This document shows positions 47,410 through 55,846 of a DNA stretch of 64,000 nt, one piece after another. Within the stretch, counting starts at the first letter, position 1, and every line of letters starts with the position of its first letter. Location: NCBI RefSeq assembly GCF_030656345.1, contig NZ_JAUSNR010000019.1, positions 1-64,000 on the forward strand, read 5' to 3'. The position numbers were made by a program, and so were the translations under genes. The notes beneath the pieces were generated by a model. The model ran no database searches and was not told the origin of the DNA. It saw nothing but the letters and a program-made list of their open reading frames with translations. This stretch comes from Pseudotabrizicola sp. Lineage in GTDB: Bacteria > Pseudomonadota > Alphaproteobacteria > Rhodobacterales > Rhodobacteraceae.

Positions 47410-49551
47410 ATGTTCAACGTGACTCGTAAATCCATCCAGTGGGGCCAAGAAACCCTGACACTGGAATCCGGCAAGGTTGCCCGTCAGGCCGACGGTTCCG
47501 TGATCGCCACCATGGGCGACACCTCTGTCATGGCCAACGTGACCTTTGCCAAGCAGGCAAAGCCGGGACAAGACTTTTTCCCGCTGACCGTGCACTATCA
47601 GGAACGCTACTACGCCGCCGGTAAAATTCCGGGCGGCTTTTTCAAACGCGAAGCCCGTCCTTCGGAAAAAGAAACCCTGACCTCGCGTCTGATCGACCGT
47701 CCGATCCGCCCGCTGTTCGTCGATGGCTTCAAGCATGAAGTGCTGGTGATCGTGACCGTGCTCAGCCACGATCTGGTCAACGAACCCGATATCCTTGCCA
47801 TGGTCGCCGTCTCTGCCGCGCTGACCATCTCCGGCGTGCCGTTCATGGGCCCGATCGGGGCTGCACGTGTGGGCTTCTCGAACGGCGAATACGTTCTGAA
47901 CCCCGATGTCGAAGACATGCAGAACCTGCGCAACAACCCGGACCAACGGCTTGATCTGGTCATCGCCGGCACCAAAGACGCCGTGATGATGGTGGAATCC
48001 GAAGCCTATGAGCTGTCGGAAGCCGAAATGCTGGGCGCTGTGAAGTTCGGCCACGAGGCGATGCAGCCGGTGATCGACCTGATCATCGACTTCGCAGAAG
48101 AAGCCGCCAAAGAACCGTTCGATTTCCAGCCCGCCGACTACTCGGACCTGTATGCCAAGGTGAAAACCGCAGGCGAAGCGCAGATGCGCGCCGCTTTCGG
48201 CATCAAGGACAAGCAGGAACGCACCAACGCGATCTCGGCCGCCGTTTCGGCGATCAAGGGCGCTCTGTCGGAAGCTGACCTTGGCAACGAAAACCTTGGC
48301 TCGGCGATCAAGAAGCTGGAAAGCAGCATCCTGCGCGGTGACATCATCAACGGTGGCGCGCGTATTGATGGCCGCGACACCAAGACCGTGCGCCCGATCG
48401 TGTCGGAAACCGGCATCCTGCCGCGGACCCATGGCTCGGCGCTGTTCACCCGTGGGGAAACCCAAGGGCTGGTGGTGACCACATTGGGCACCGGCGAAGA
48501 TGAGCAGATGATCGACGCGCTGACCGGCAACTCGCGTTCGAACTTCCTGCTGCACTACAACTTCCCGCCCTATTCGGTTGGTGAAGTGGGGCGTTTCGGC
48601 CCACCCGGCCGTCGTGAGATTGGTCACGGCAAACTGGCATGGCGCGCGCTGCAGGCGGTTCTGCCTGCGGCCACCGACTTCCCCTACACCATCCGCCTTG
48701 TGTCCGAGATCACCGAGTCGAACGGCTCGTCCTCGATGGCCACTGTTTGCGGCGGGTCGCTGTCGATGATGGATGCGGGCGTGCCGCTGAAAGCTCCGGT
48801 CGCCGGTGTGGCGATGGGTCTGATCCTGGAAGATGACGGCAAATACGCCGTGCTGACCGATATTCTTGGCGACGAGGATCACCTCGGCGACATGGATTTC
48901 AAAGTGGCAGGCACCGCCAACGGCATTACCAGCCTGCAGATGGACATCAAGGTTGCCGGCATCACGCCTGCGATCATGGAGCAGGCGCTTGCGCAGGCGA
49001 AAGATGGCCGGATGCACATTCTGGACGAAATGGCCAAGGCGCTGACGCAGGCACAGGCGTTCAGCCAGTACGCGCCGAAGATCGAAACCATGCAGATCCC
49101 GACCGACAAGATCCGGGAAGTGATCGGTTCCGGCGGCAAGGTCATCCGCGAGATCGTGGAGCTTTCGGGCGCCAAGGTCGATATCAACGACGAAGGCATC
49201 ATCAAGATTGCCTCCAGCGACGCAGCCGCCATCAAGCGCGCTTATGACATGATCTACTCGATCGTGGCAGAGCCGGAAGAAGGCCGCATCTACACCGGCA
49301 AGGTTGTCAAACTGGTCGATTTCGGCGCGTTTGTGAACTTCTTCGGCAAGCGCGACGGTCTGGTCCACGTCAGCCAGATCGCCAACAAGCGTCTGACCCA
49401 CCCGAACGAGATCCTGAAAGAAGGCCAGGAGGTCAAAGTCAAACTGCTGGGCTTTGACGACCGTGGCAAGGTGCGCCTTGGCATGAAGATGGTCGATCAG
49501 GAGACCGGCGAAGAAGTCGCTGAAAAGAAAGAAGAGTCGTCCGAGGCATAA
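47410..49551 (+). CDS. pnp: Polyribonucleotide nucleotidyltransferase (PNPase)
   Basis: A 713-residue 3'-5' phosphorolytic exoribonuclease of the RNA degradosome. Two RNase PH domains (about residues 10-230 and 310-545), a linking helical domain, a KH domain ([20 protein letters not shown], about 560-620) and an S1 domain ([22 protein letters not shown], about 625-695) are all present. [27 protein letters not shown] and [25 protein letters not shown] are signature segments. Upstream map is not closely linked. Confidence 0.98.
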   Translation: MFNVTRKSIQWGQETLTLESGKVARQADGSVIATMGDTSVMANVTFAKQAKPGQDFFPLTVHYQERYYAAGKIPGGFFKREARPSEKETLTSRLIDRPIRPLFVDGFKHEVLVIVTVLSHDLVNEPDILAMVAVSAALTISGVPFMGPIGAARVGFSNGEYVLNPDVEDMQNLRNNPDQRLDLVIAGTKDAVMMVESEAYELSEAEMLGAVKFGHEAMQPVIDLIIDFAEEAAKEPFDFQPADYSDLYAKVKTAGEAQMRAAFGIKDKQERTNAISAAVSAIKGALSEADLGNENLGSAIKKLESSILRGDIINGGARIDGRDTKTVRPIVSETGILPRTHGSALFTRGETQGLVVTTLGTGEDEQMIDALTGNSRSNFLLHYNFPPYSVGEVGRFGPPGRREIGHGKLAWRALQAVLPAATDFPYTIRLVSEITESNGSSSMATVCGGSLSMMDAGVPLKAPVAGVAMGLILEDDGKYAVLTDILGDEDHLGDMDFKVAGTANGITSLQMDIKVAGITPAIMEQALAQAKDGRMHILDEMAKALTQAQAFSQYAPKIETMQIPTDKIREVIGSGGKVIREIVELSGAKVDINDEGIIKIASSDAAAIKRAYDMIYSIVAEPEEGRIYTGKVVKLVDFGAFVNFFGKRDGLVHVSQIANKRLTHPNEILKEGQEVKVKLLGFDDRGKVRLGMKMVDQETGEEVAEKKEESSEA

Positions 49552-49572
49552 TTGCCCCGGCCACGACATGCG

Positions 49573-49601
49573 AAAAGCCCCGGCACGTGCCGGGGCTTTT
49601 T
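49573..49601 (+). terminator. Terminator of pnp
   Basis: A perfect palindrome: AAAAGCCCCGGCAC (49573-49586) directly followed by its complement (49587-49600), then T and GGGTTTTG. It forms a 12-bp or longer stem with a short loop. Confidence 0.92.
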
Positions 49602-49720
49602 GGGTTTTGACGGCAGATTAAGATGACATGCCTACACATGCGCGTGAGATGGGTCACAGTGGCTTCCCTTGACTCATATCTGTGGCAAACCTGTCTGCAC
49701 ACTTACGAGGAATGATCTTT

Positions 49721-50314
49721 ATGTCGCCCGACCTGACCCGCCGCCTGTTTCTGACCTCTTCGGCCGCGCTGCTGGCCAGTCCGGCGATTGCGCAGACCAA
49801 ACCCAGCCTCAGTACCTATGTGGTCCCCCCAGAGCATGATCCGGTCATCGTCCGGCTGCGGGACAGCTTTGCGCCGGGCACGCTGCTGGTCGATCCGAAC
49901 ACGTTTTCGCTGTACTGGCTGCTGGAGCCACGCCGGGCGCTGCGGTTTATCGTGGGAATCGGGCGGGGCGACCTGTATGAGTCGGGGCAGTTCACCATCG
50001 GGGCCAAAAAGGAATGGCCAAGCTGGACGCCAACAAAAAGCATGATCGAACGCAATCCGGGGGCCTATGCGAAATATGCCGATGGTATGCCGGGCGGGCC
50101 CGGCAACCCGCTGGGCGCGCGGGCGCTCTATCTGTTCGACGAGCGGCGCGGCGATACGTTCCTGCGCATCCATGGCACGCCAGAGCCTTGGACCATCGGA
50201 ACAGCCGTGTCGAACGGCTGTGTGCGTCTGGTCAATGATCATATTCAACAGCTGTATGACATGGTGCCGATCGGCGCGCAGGTCGTGCTGTATTCCAAAC
50301 GCGCGGCGGCGTGA
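49721..50314 (+). CDS. Tat-exported L,D-transpeptidase (YkuD domain)
   Basis: A 197-residue peptidoglycan cross-linking enzyme. The N-terminus (LTRRLFLTSSAALLASPAIA) is a twin-arginine signal peptide, unusual for this family, which mostly uses Sec. The YkuD catalytic motif is at the end: FLRIHGTPEPWTIGTAVSNGCVRLVNDHI, with catalytic Cys in SNGCVR. The ATG at 49721 has GAGGA 9 bases upstream; ATG 49712 is an alternative. L,D-transpeptidases make 3-3 cross-links or attach outer-membrane proteins. Confidence 0.9.
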   Translation: MSPDLTRRLFLTSSAALLASPAIAQTKPSLSTYVVPPEHDPVIVRLRDSFAPGTLLVDPNTFSLYWLLEPRRALRFIVGIGRGDLYESGQFTIGAKKEWPSWTPTKSMIERNPGAYAKYADGMPGGPGNPLGARALYLFDERRGDTFLRIHGTPEPWTIGTAVSNGCVRLVNDHIQQLYDMVPIGAQVVLYSKRAAA

Positions 50315-50322
50315 TTCAAAAG

Positions 50323-50344
50323 GCCGGTCCCTTGCGGGACCGGC
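50323..50344. terminator. Bidirectional terminator between two convergent genes
   Basis: GCCGGTCCC and GGGACCGGC, 9 bp perfect, with a TTGC loop, flanked by AAAAG on the left and TTTGG on the right. It serves the transpeptidase (stop 50314) and the membrane protein (stop 50351). Confidence 0.8.
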
Positions 50345-50350
50345 TTTGGC

Positions 50351-51541
50351 TCAGGCGTTGCGGGCGGCCAGCCAGTGGTTCAGCCGCCACATCCCCCAGG
50401 CCAGCGGGATCGCGGCGAAACCGCCGATGACATAGGCCAGCGGCTCATCCGCAAAGCTTTCGAACATCTGGGTATAGGCATGGAGCGCCGCAAAGGTGAC
50501 GCCCGCGTTGAACAGGGCGCGGCGGTTGGTGCGCGCCGCCCATGCGATGATGCCGATCAGAGCGATGGCCCAGAGCACCGAATAGACATTGGCCGAAATC
50601 ACCAGCGTTTTGGCTTCATACGCCTCACGCAGCGCCTCGTACTGCTCATAGCTCGTGTCGTTGTAATAGTCATAGGCCGGGCCCCAGATCGTCTGCCCCA
50701 CCACATCCCCCCAAAGCGACCCGACCAAGGCGCACAGGTTGGCGACGATGAAGCCCATGGTGGCAAGGATGCGGGTATGCCGCCCGGTCCGTTCCTGCAC
50801 CCGGCTGCCCAGCCAGATCATCGCCGCCACGAGGGCCGACATCTGCAGAATGCTGAGGGTGGTTTCAGGCGACATGAAAACGTATGCCGCGTGGAAATAG
50901 CTGGTGCTGGTAGACAGCATCTGCGCGAAGGGCACGATGGCAAGCGCGGTCACAAGGCGGACATCGGTGGCCCAGCCCGCCAGTGCCAGCAAGACAGCGC
51001 TGTAACCATAGGCAAGCGCCACCAGCGGACCGCTGACCTGCCACTGCTCTATCAGCAGGCCCAGACCCGCCAGATGCAGTGCGATGCCCATCAGCAGGAT
51101 CGCGCCCTGCACAAAGCGCGTGGTCAGGCCGCCGGTCAATAACGCGCGGCCCGCAATGGCTGCCACCACAGCGCCGCCCGGCAGCATGATCCACGGGGCA
51201 ATGCCGTAGTACTTGTCTACCAGTTCTATCCCCGCGCCGCCGATCAGCATGCCCGCCCCGATCAGCGCGGCGGCATTGCCGAACATGCGGTAAACCTGCC
51301 CGCTGCGCGCAAGGATCAACAGGCCCGCGCCCAGCAGGACAGAGCCGAAGACGGCAACGGCGGCTGCGCTGGCCAGCCAGAAGATGGTGCCGAGTGTTGC
51401 CGCGACAATCCCCGCACCAAGCAGAGTGTTGATTCCCATGGCGACCATCGCCTCCCGCGCGCGGGACTCGATGATGCGGGCCTGATCGGGCGAGATAATT
51501 CCATCAAGCGTAAGTTGCCTGGTATCGGCCAATGTGTGCAT
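50351..51541 (-). CDS. Polytopic membrane protein, DUF2157-like
   Basis: A 396-residue protein with about twelve hydrophobic segments after a short cytoplasmic front (residues 1-30: LTLDGIISPDQARIIESRA), which resembles the DUF2157 front domain. A hydrophilic loop rich in Tyr (YDYYNDTSYEQYEALREAYEAK, about residue 300) lies between late segments. Function is unknown. The start at 51541 has GGAG 6 bases upstream. Its promoter region contains two identical-core operators, so it is probably induced under a specific condition. Confidence 0.7.
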   Translation of the reverse strand: MHTLADTRQLTLDGIISPDQARIIESRAREAMVAMGINTLLGAGIVAATLGTIFWLASAAAVAVFGSVLLGAGLLILARSGQVYRMFGNAAALIGAGMLIGGAGIELVDKYYGIAPWIMLPGGAVVAAIAGRALLTGGLTTRFVQGAILLMGIALHLAGLGLLIEQWQVSGPLVALAYGYSAVLLALAGWATDVRLVTALAIVPFAQMLSTSTSYFHAAYVFMSPETTLSILQMSALVAAMIWLGSRVQERTGRHTRILATMGFIVANLCALVGSLWGDVVGQTIWGPAYDYYNDTSYEQYEALREAYEAKTLVISANVYSVLWAIALIGIIAWAARTNRRALFNAGVTFAALHAYTQMFESFADEPLAYVIGGFAAIPLAWGMWRLNHWLAARNA

Positions 51542-51552
51542 CTGAAGCTCCA

Positions 51553-51597
51553 TGAACAACGTTCAATCGGGTTACCTCACGCATGAACGTTGTTCAA
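51553..51597 (-). promoter_or_regulatory. Leftward promoter with paired TGAAC-N3-GTTCA operators
   Basis: Two 13-base sites of form TGAAC-N3-GTTCA occur at 51553-51565 and 51584-51596. They are exact reverse complements of each other, and their centres are 31 bases apart, three helical turns. On the minus strand TTGAAC (51592-51597) and TAACCC (51569-51574) are spaced by 17, so one operator covers the -35 box and the other the start point. This is a typical repressor layout for the membrane protein gene. Confidence 0.6.
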
Positions 51598-51639
51598 GAC
51601 TTTTAGCTTGAGACGCTGCGTCATGTCCGCTAGATACGT

Positions 51640-51653
51640 TATGTTATTACATA
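51640..51653 (+). promoter_or_regulatory. Zur-like box before the COG0523 GTPase gene
   Basis: TATGTTATTACATA, a near-perfect palindrome close to the TATGTTATAACATA-type site bound by the zinc repressor Zur in alphaproteobacteria. It ends 11 bases before the ATG and overlaps the ribosome-binding region, suited to repression when zinc is plentiful. Confidence 0.5.
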
Positions 51654-51664
51654 CAGGAGCAGCC

Positions 51665-52882
51665 ATGCGCGATCGTCTTCCCGTCACCGTTCTTTCAGGC
51701 TTTCTGGGGGCCGGAAAGACCACTTTGCTGAACCATGTGCTGAACAACCGCCAGGGTCGCCGCGTTGCTGTCATCGTCAATGACATGAGCGAGGTGAACA
51801 TCGACGCCGACCTGATCCGCGCAGACCTTAGCTCTGGCGGGGCGGACCTGTCGCGCACGCAGGAAAAGCTGGTAGAAATGACCAATGGCTGCATCTGCTG
51901 TACCCTGCGCGATGACCTGCTGATCGAGGTGAGACGGCTGGCGGCAGAGGGTCGGTTCGACTATCTGCTGATCGAGTCCACCGGCATTGCCGAACCGCTG
52001 CCGGTGGCCGCCACCTTTGATTTCCGGGACGAGGCTGGCGACAGCCTGTCAGACGTGGCGCGGCTGGATACGATGGTCACGGTCGTCGATGCCATCAACC
52101 TGCTGCGCGATTTTTCCAGCCATGATTTCCTCGCCGACCGGGGAGAGGTGATGGGTGAAGGGGACGAGCGCACGCTGGTCAACCTGCTGACCGACCAGAT
52201 CGAATTCGCCAATGTCGTCATCCTGAACAAATGCCGTGACGCAGGTCCGGAACGGGTGGATGCCGCGCGCAAAATCATCCGCGCCCTGAACCCCGATGCC
52301 CGGCTGATCGAGGCGGATCAGTCCCGGGTCGACCCCGATGCGATCTTCGGCACCGGGTTGTTCGATTTCGACCGCGCGCAGGAGCATCCGCTTTGGGCCA
52401 AGGAGCTGTACGGTTTCGCGCACCACACGCCAGAGACCGAGGAATATGGCATCAGTTCTTTTGTCTACCGCGCCCGGCGTCCGTTTGATCCGGAAAAGGT
52501 GCATGCGGTGCTGAACGGTGATCTTCCGGGGGTGATCCGGGCCAAGGGGCACTTCTGGCTGGCCACGCGCCCGAACTGGGTGGCCGAGTTCTCGCTGGCC
52601 GGGGCAGTGTCTTCGGTTGCGCCCTTGGGCGGCTGGTGGGCTTCCGTCCCGCGGGAGCGGTGGCCGACCCATCCGGACGCTTTGGCCGAGGTAGCACGGC
52701 ATTGGCAAGAGCCATGGGGTGACCGGCGGCAAGAGATTGTGTTCATCGGTGCCGGGCTGGATCAGGCCGCGCTGACCGCTGCACTGGATGCGGCGCTGGT
52801 CGAGGCCACGGAGTATGCGCCGCATCTGTGGGCCGGTCTGAGTGATCCGTTCCCGAACTGGCGGCGGCAACAGGCGGCATGA
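51665..52882 (+). CDS. COG0523 (CobW/ZigA-type) metal-delivery GTPase
   Basis: A 405-residue G3E GTPase. Walker A is [17 protein letters not shown] (about residue 15), the metal-binding CxCC is in [13 protein letters not shown] (about residue 77), [11 protein letters not shown] follows, and the G4-like motif is in VILNKCRD. The C-terminal domain has [11 protein letters not shown]. The Zur-like box upstream places it with zinc-starvation chaperones (ZigA/ZagA) rather than cobalamin synthesis. The chosen ATG has AGGAG 5 bases upstream; the longer frame from 51590 is rejected. Confidence 0.88.
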   Translation: MRDRLPVTVLSGFLGAGKTTLLNHVLNNRQGRRVAVIVNDMSEVNIDADLIRADLSSGGADLSRTQEKLVEMTNGCICCTLRDDLLIEVRRLAAEGRFDYLLIESTGIAEPLPVAATFDFRDEAGDSLSDVARLDTMVTVVDAINLLRDFSSHDFLADRGEVMGEGDERTLVNLLTDQIEFANVVILNKCRDAGPERVDAARKIIRALNPDARLIEADQSRVDPDAIFGTGLFDFDRAQEHPLWAKELYGFAHHTPETEEYGISSFVYRARRPFDPEKVHAVLNGDLPGVIRAKGHFWLATRPNWVAEFSLAGAVSSVAPLGGWWASVPRERWPTHPDALAEVARHWQEPWGDRRQEIVFIGAGLDQAALTAALDAALVEATEYAPHLWAGLSDPFPNWRRQQAA

Positions 52883-53142
52883 TGCGCAACCTGACCTCGC
52901 CACGCGCCCGGTGGCGGTCTGGCAATGCCATGGCCGCGCATGATGGCCTGCCCGCGCCGGTGCGGATCTGGGCCGCGCAGGCCGCCTTGCCGTGGAGCGC
53001 TGTTTCCCTGCGGAAGCTGTGGTCGCGTGCCCTGCGCGAAACCGGATGCCCGGATGCAGCGCTTGCACGCCTGTCAGCCGCCGAACGCGCAACGCTGCGG
53101 CGTGAATCGGCGCAGGTCTGGGGCGACGATTACCCAAGGTAG
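52879..53142 (+). CDS. DUF6525-like small basic protein
   Basis: An 87-residue basic protein starting in the last codons of the GTPase gene (ATGA overlap). The text ([56 protein letters not shown]) fits DUF6525 as I recall it, a short Rhodobacteraceae family of unknown role. Coupling to the GTPase suggests they are made together under low zinc. Confidence 0.65.
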   Translation: MMRNLTSPRARWRSGNAMAAHDGLPAPVRIWAAQAALPWSAVSLRKLWSRALRETGCPDAALARLSAAERATLRRESAQVWGDDYPR

Positions 53143-53145
53143 CAA

Positions 53146-53171
53146 AAGGCCCCGGAAATGCCCGGGGCCTT
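53146..53171. terminator. Bidirectional terminator
   Basis: AAGGCCCCGG and CCGGGGCCTT, 10 bp perfect, around AAATGC. AA precedes and CGTTCC follows; it lies between the convergent genes ending at 53142 and 53188. Confidence 0.75.
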
Positions 53172-53187
53172 CGTTCCTTCTGGACGG

Positions 53188-53844
53188 TCAGACCGGCCGT
53201 TTGGCAAAGCGCAGATAGGGCAGCTTTATATCCAGCTCGCCGAATTTTTCCTTGGCCTGTTCGTCATTCAGCGACAGCGCCACGATCACATCCTGACCAG
53301 GCACCCAGTTGGCCGGGGTGGCGACCGGCACGCCATCGGTGGCCTGCACCGCATCAAGTGCGCGCAGAATCTCAGAAAAGTTGCGACCGACCGACATCGG
53401 ATAGGTCATCGTCAGCCGCACCTTTTTATCCGGCCCGACGATATAGACCGTGCGGACAGTCGCCGTATTGGCCGGTGTGCGGCCTTCGGTCGGCAGGTAG
53501 AATTCGGCGGGCAGCATGTCGTAGGCTTTGGCCACGGTCAGGCTGGTATCGTCGATGATCGGGAAATCGGCAGGCGCACCGGCGAAAGCCTCGATATCGC
53601 GTTTCCATTTGCCGTGATCCGCAACCGAATCGACCGAAACCCCAATCACCTTGGTTTTGCGCTTGGCAAATTCCCCGGCCAGCTGTGCCACTGCGCCGAA
53701 TTCGGTGGTGCAGACCGGCGTGAAATCGCGCGGGTGGCTGAAGATGATGGCGTAGCTGTCGCCGAGCCAGTCGTGAAAATTGATCGTGCCGGCGGTTGAG
53801 TCGGCGGTGAAATCTGGGGCAATGTCATTGATACGGATCGACAT
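53188..53844 (-). CDS. 1-Cys peroxiredoxin (Prx6 type)
   Basis: A 218-residue peroxidase. The active-site segment is FSHPRDFTPVCTTEFGAVAQL with the peroxidatic Cys at about residue 45. There is no second Cys in the usual resolving position, and the C-terminal extension (residues 160-218) with NWVPGQDVIV is typical of Prx6. It removes peroxides using thiols or glutathione. A 17-base dyad lies just upstream of its ribosome site. Confidence 0.93.
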   Translation of the reverse strand: MSIRINDIAPDFTADSTAGTINFHDWLGDSYAIIFSHPRDFTPVCTTEFGAVAQLAGEFAKRKTKVIGVSVDSVADHGKWKRDIEAFAGAPADFPIIDDTSLTVAKAYDMLPAEFYLPTEGRTPANTATVRTVYIVGPDKKVRLTMTYPMSVGRNFSEILRALDAVQATDGVPVATPANWVPGQDVIVALSLNDEQAKEKFGELDIKLPYLRFAKRPV

Positions 53845-53854
53845 GGACGACTCC

Positions 53855-53871
53855 TTCGTTTGTCAGACGAA
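53855..53871 (-). promoter_or_regulatory. Interrupted dyad in the peroxiredoxin leader
   Basis: TTCGT-TTGTCAG-ACGAA, with TG/CA also symmetric inside, sits directly upstream of the AAGGAG ribosome site of the peroxiredoxin. It could be a repressor site or an RNA hairpin whose base abuts the ribosome site. Confidence 0.3.
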
Positions 53872-54126
53872 AGTTAGTGGTTTTGGAACGTCATTGCATC
53901 CCCCTGCGAAAAGGATGCGCAGAATGAGAATATCAGACCACGCAACCGCCGTCCGGCGAAATGAATTTTCCACGCGGACACAGGCTGGCAAGACGAGGCA
54001 CCGGGCAATCTGACGGAAGGAATGGTCAAAACACGGCAGACTAACCCCGGCACAGGTCGCAAAGCTGCTTGCAGCGCGGGGCCCGTCGGTCCAGCATATG
54101 ATCAAATTCACAGCGGGAGCACACCA

Positions 54127-55584
54127 ATGCTGACGAAGCGCGATTTTTACATCAACGGATCCTGGGTCGCCCCGGCGAACCCCCGCGACTATCAGGTGAT
54201 CAACCCATCGAACGAAGAGCCCTGCGCCGTGATCTCCTTGGGTGATCAGGCCGATACCGATGCAGCCGTGGCCGCAGCCAAGGCCGCGTTGCCGGGCTGG
54301 GCCGCGACCCCGCCGAAGGAACGCGCCCGGCTGGTGGCGGCGATCCTTGATCAGTATGAGGCGCGGCTGCAGGAATTTGCCGAGGCAATTTCGATGGAAA
54401 TGGGCGCGCCGATTGATTTTGCGCTGGAAGAGCAGGCCCCCTGCCTGCCGTGGCACACGCAGAATTTCCTCAAGGCGTTCGAGCATATCGAATGGGTCCG
54501 CCCCTTGGGTCCGCAGGCCCCCGGCTCAGCCGTGGTGATGGAGCCGATCGGCGTGGTCGGGTTGATCACGCCGTGGAACTGGCCGGTGAACCAGATCGCG
54601 CTGAAGGCCATTCCGGCGATGCTGGCGGGTTGCACCTGTGTGCTGAAACCGTCGGAAGAAAGCCCGCTGAATGCGATGCTGTTCGCCGAATTCTGCCATG
54701 ATGCGGGCATTCCGGCGGGCGTGTTCAACCTGGTAAATGGCGATGGCGCAGGCGTCGGCAGCCAGCTTTCCAGCCACCCGGATGTCGAAATGATTTCCTT
54801 CACCGGGTCAACGCGGGCGGGCAAGGCGATTTCCAAAGCTGCCGCCGAAACGCTGAAACGGGTGACGCTGGAACTGGGCGGCAAGGGGGCGAACCTGCTG
54901 TTTGCCGATGCCCGGGACGATGCCGTCGAATGGTCCGTGCGCCGGATGATGGAAAACACCGGCCAAAGCTGCAACGCGCCGTCGCGCCTGCTGGTCGAAC
55001 GCAGCGTTTATGACCAGACCGTCGCCAAGGCCGCCGAAGTGGCCAACAGCATCAAAGTCGGCCCGGCGCATGAGGCTGGCCCGCATGTTGGTCCGGTGGT
55101 GAACAAGCGCCAATGGGATCAGATTCAGGGCTTTATCCAGAAGGGCATTGATGAAGGCGCGCGTCTGGTCGCGGGTGGTCCCGGCCTGCCCGAAGGCTTC
55201 AACCGCGGCTTCTATGTCAAGCCGACGGTCTTTGCCGATGTCACCCCCGGCATGACGATTGAACGCGAAGAGATCTTTGGCCCGGTGCTGTCCATTGTCG
55301 CCTTCGAGACCGAGGAGGAGGCGATCCGCATCGCCAATGACACGCCCTACGGCCTGACCAACTATGTCCAATCCGGTGACCCCCACCGCACCAACCGCCT
55401 GGGCCATGCGCTGAAAGCCGGGATGGTCGAGATAAATGGCAAGTCGCGCGGGGCCGGTTCCTTCTTTGGCGGCGTCAAACAATCGGGCCGCGCACGTGAA
55501 GGCGGGGTCTGGGGTCTGGAAGAGTTTCTCGAAGCCAAAAGCGTTTCCGGTTATGACTTTGCGCTGAAAGACGCCGCCGAATAG
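54127..55584 (+). CDS. Aldehyde dehydrogenase family protein
   Basis: A 485-residue NAD(P)-dependent dehydrogenase. Seen are INGSWVAP at the front, GLITPWNWPVNQIALKAIPAMLAGCTCVLKPSE, the NAD-loop FTGSTRAGKAIS, the catalytic Glu in LELGGKGANLLF, and the catalytic Cys in MENTGQSCNAPSRL. A Ser rather than the more usual Gly or Thr precedes the Cys. The substrate cannot be told from sequence. GGGAG precedes the ATG; a strong terminator follows, so it is monocistronic. Confidence 0.92.
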   Translation: MLTKRDFYINGSWVAPANPRDYQVINPSNEEPCAVISLGDQADTDAAVAAAKAALPGWAATPPKERARLVAAILDQYEARLQEFAEAISMEMGAPIDFALEEQAPCLPWHTQNFLKAFEHIEWVRPLGPQAPGSAVVMEPIGVVGLITPWNWPVNQIALKAIPAMLAGCTCVLKPSEESPLNAMLFAEFCHDAGIPAGVFNLVNGDGAGVGSQLSSHPDVEMISFTGSTRAGKAISKAAAETLKRVTLELGGKGANLLFADARDDAVEWSVRRMMENTGQSCNAPSRLLVERSVYDQTVAKAAEVANSIKVGPAHEAGPHVGPVVNKRQWDQIQGFIQKGIDEGARLVAGGPGLPEGFNRGFYVKPTVFADVTPGMTIEREEIFGPVLSIVAFETEEEAIRIANDTPYGLTNYVQSGDPHRTNRLGHALKAGMVEINGKSRGAGSFFGGVKQSGRAREGGVWGLEEFLEAKSVSGYDFALKDAAE

Positions 55585-55616
55585 GCCCTTCCCTCGCATG
55601 GTCTTGAATTTGCAGT

Positions 55617-55645
55617 GGTCCGGGGGCACAACCCCCGGACCTTTT
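55617..55645 (+). terminator. Terminator of the aldehyde dehydrogenase gene
   Basis: GGTCCGGGGG (55617-55626) and CCCCCGGACC (55632-55641), 10 bp perfect around CACAA, followed by TTTT (55642-55645). It isolates the next operon from upstream transcription. Confidence 0.9.
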
Positions 55646-55782
55646 GCTTGGTCGGGTGACCAGATCAGGGGGCCGATAGGGACTTGGCGTCTGGCACTGA
55701 CTACGGCAAGAATGGCGCATCTGACACGCGGCGTGCGGTGGCCCGGGTCCTGTAATTTTTAGCTCAGAATTTCCCCGTAACA

Positions 55783-55809
55783 GGGAATGTAATTCGCATT
55801 TACATTCCC
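55783..55809 (+). promoter_or_regulatory. Operator-like palindrome upstream of the AAA+ gene cluster
   Basis: GGGAATGTAA (55783-55792) and TTACATTCCC (55800-55809), 10 bp perfect around a 7-base centre, ending 37 bases before the first ATG. A third half-like TTCCC lies at 55771-55775. The region is A/T-rich and free of genes. The long perfect arms and position fit a transcription-factor site overlapping the promoter of the six-gene cluster; a hairpin in the leader is the alternative. Confidence 0.55.
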
Positions 55810-55846
55810 CATATCAAAAACGTGGCGCAGTCCAGCGGAGGGTATA

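Noticed and set aside
47242-49569. 775-codon leftward open frame opposite pnp
   Set aside because: It is the antisense shadow of pnp. The product is His/Asp/Val-rich without domains, as expected from reverse reading of G/C-rich codons, and pnp itself is unmistakable.
51553-51596. LexA (SOS) box interpretation of the twin operators
   Set aside because: Alphaproteobacterial LexA sites are direct repeats GTTC-N7-GTTC and Gram-positive ones are GAAC-N4-GTTC; here the spacing is three and symmetric.
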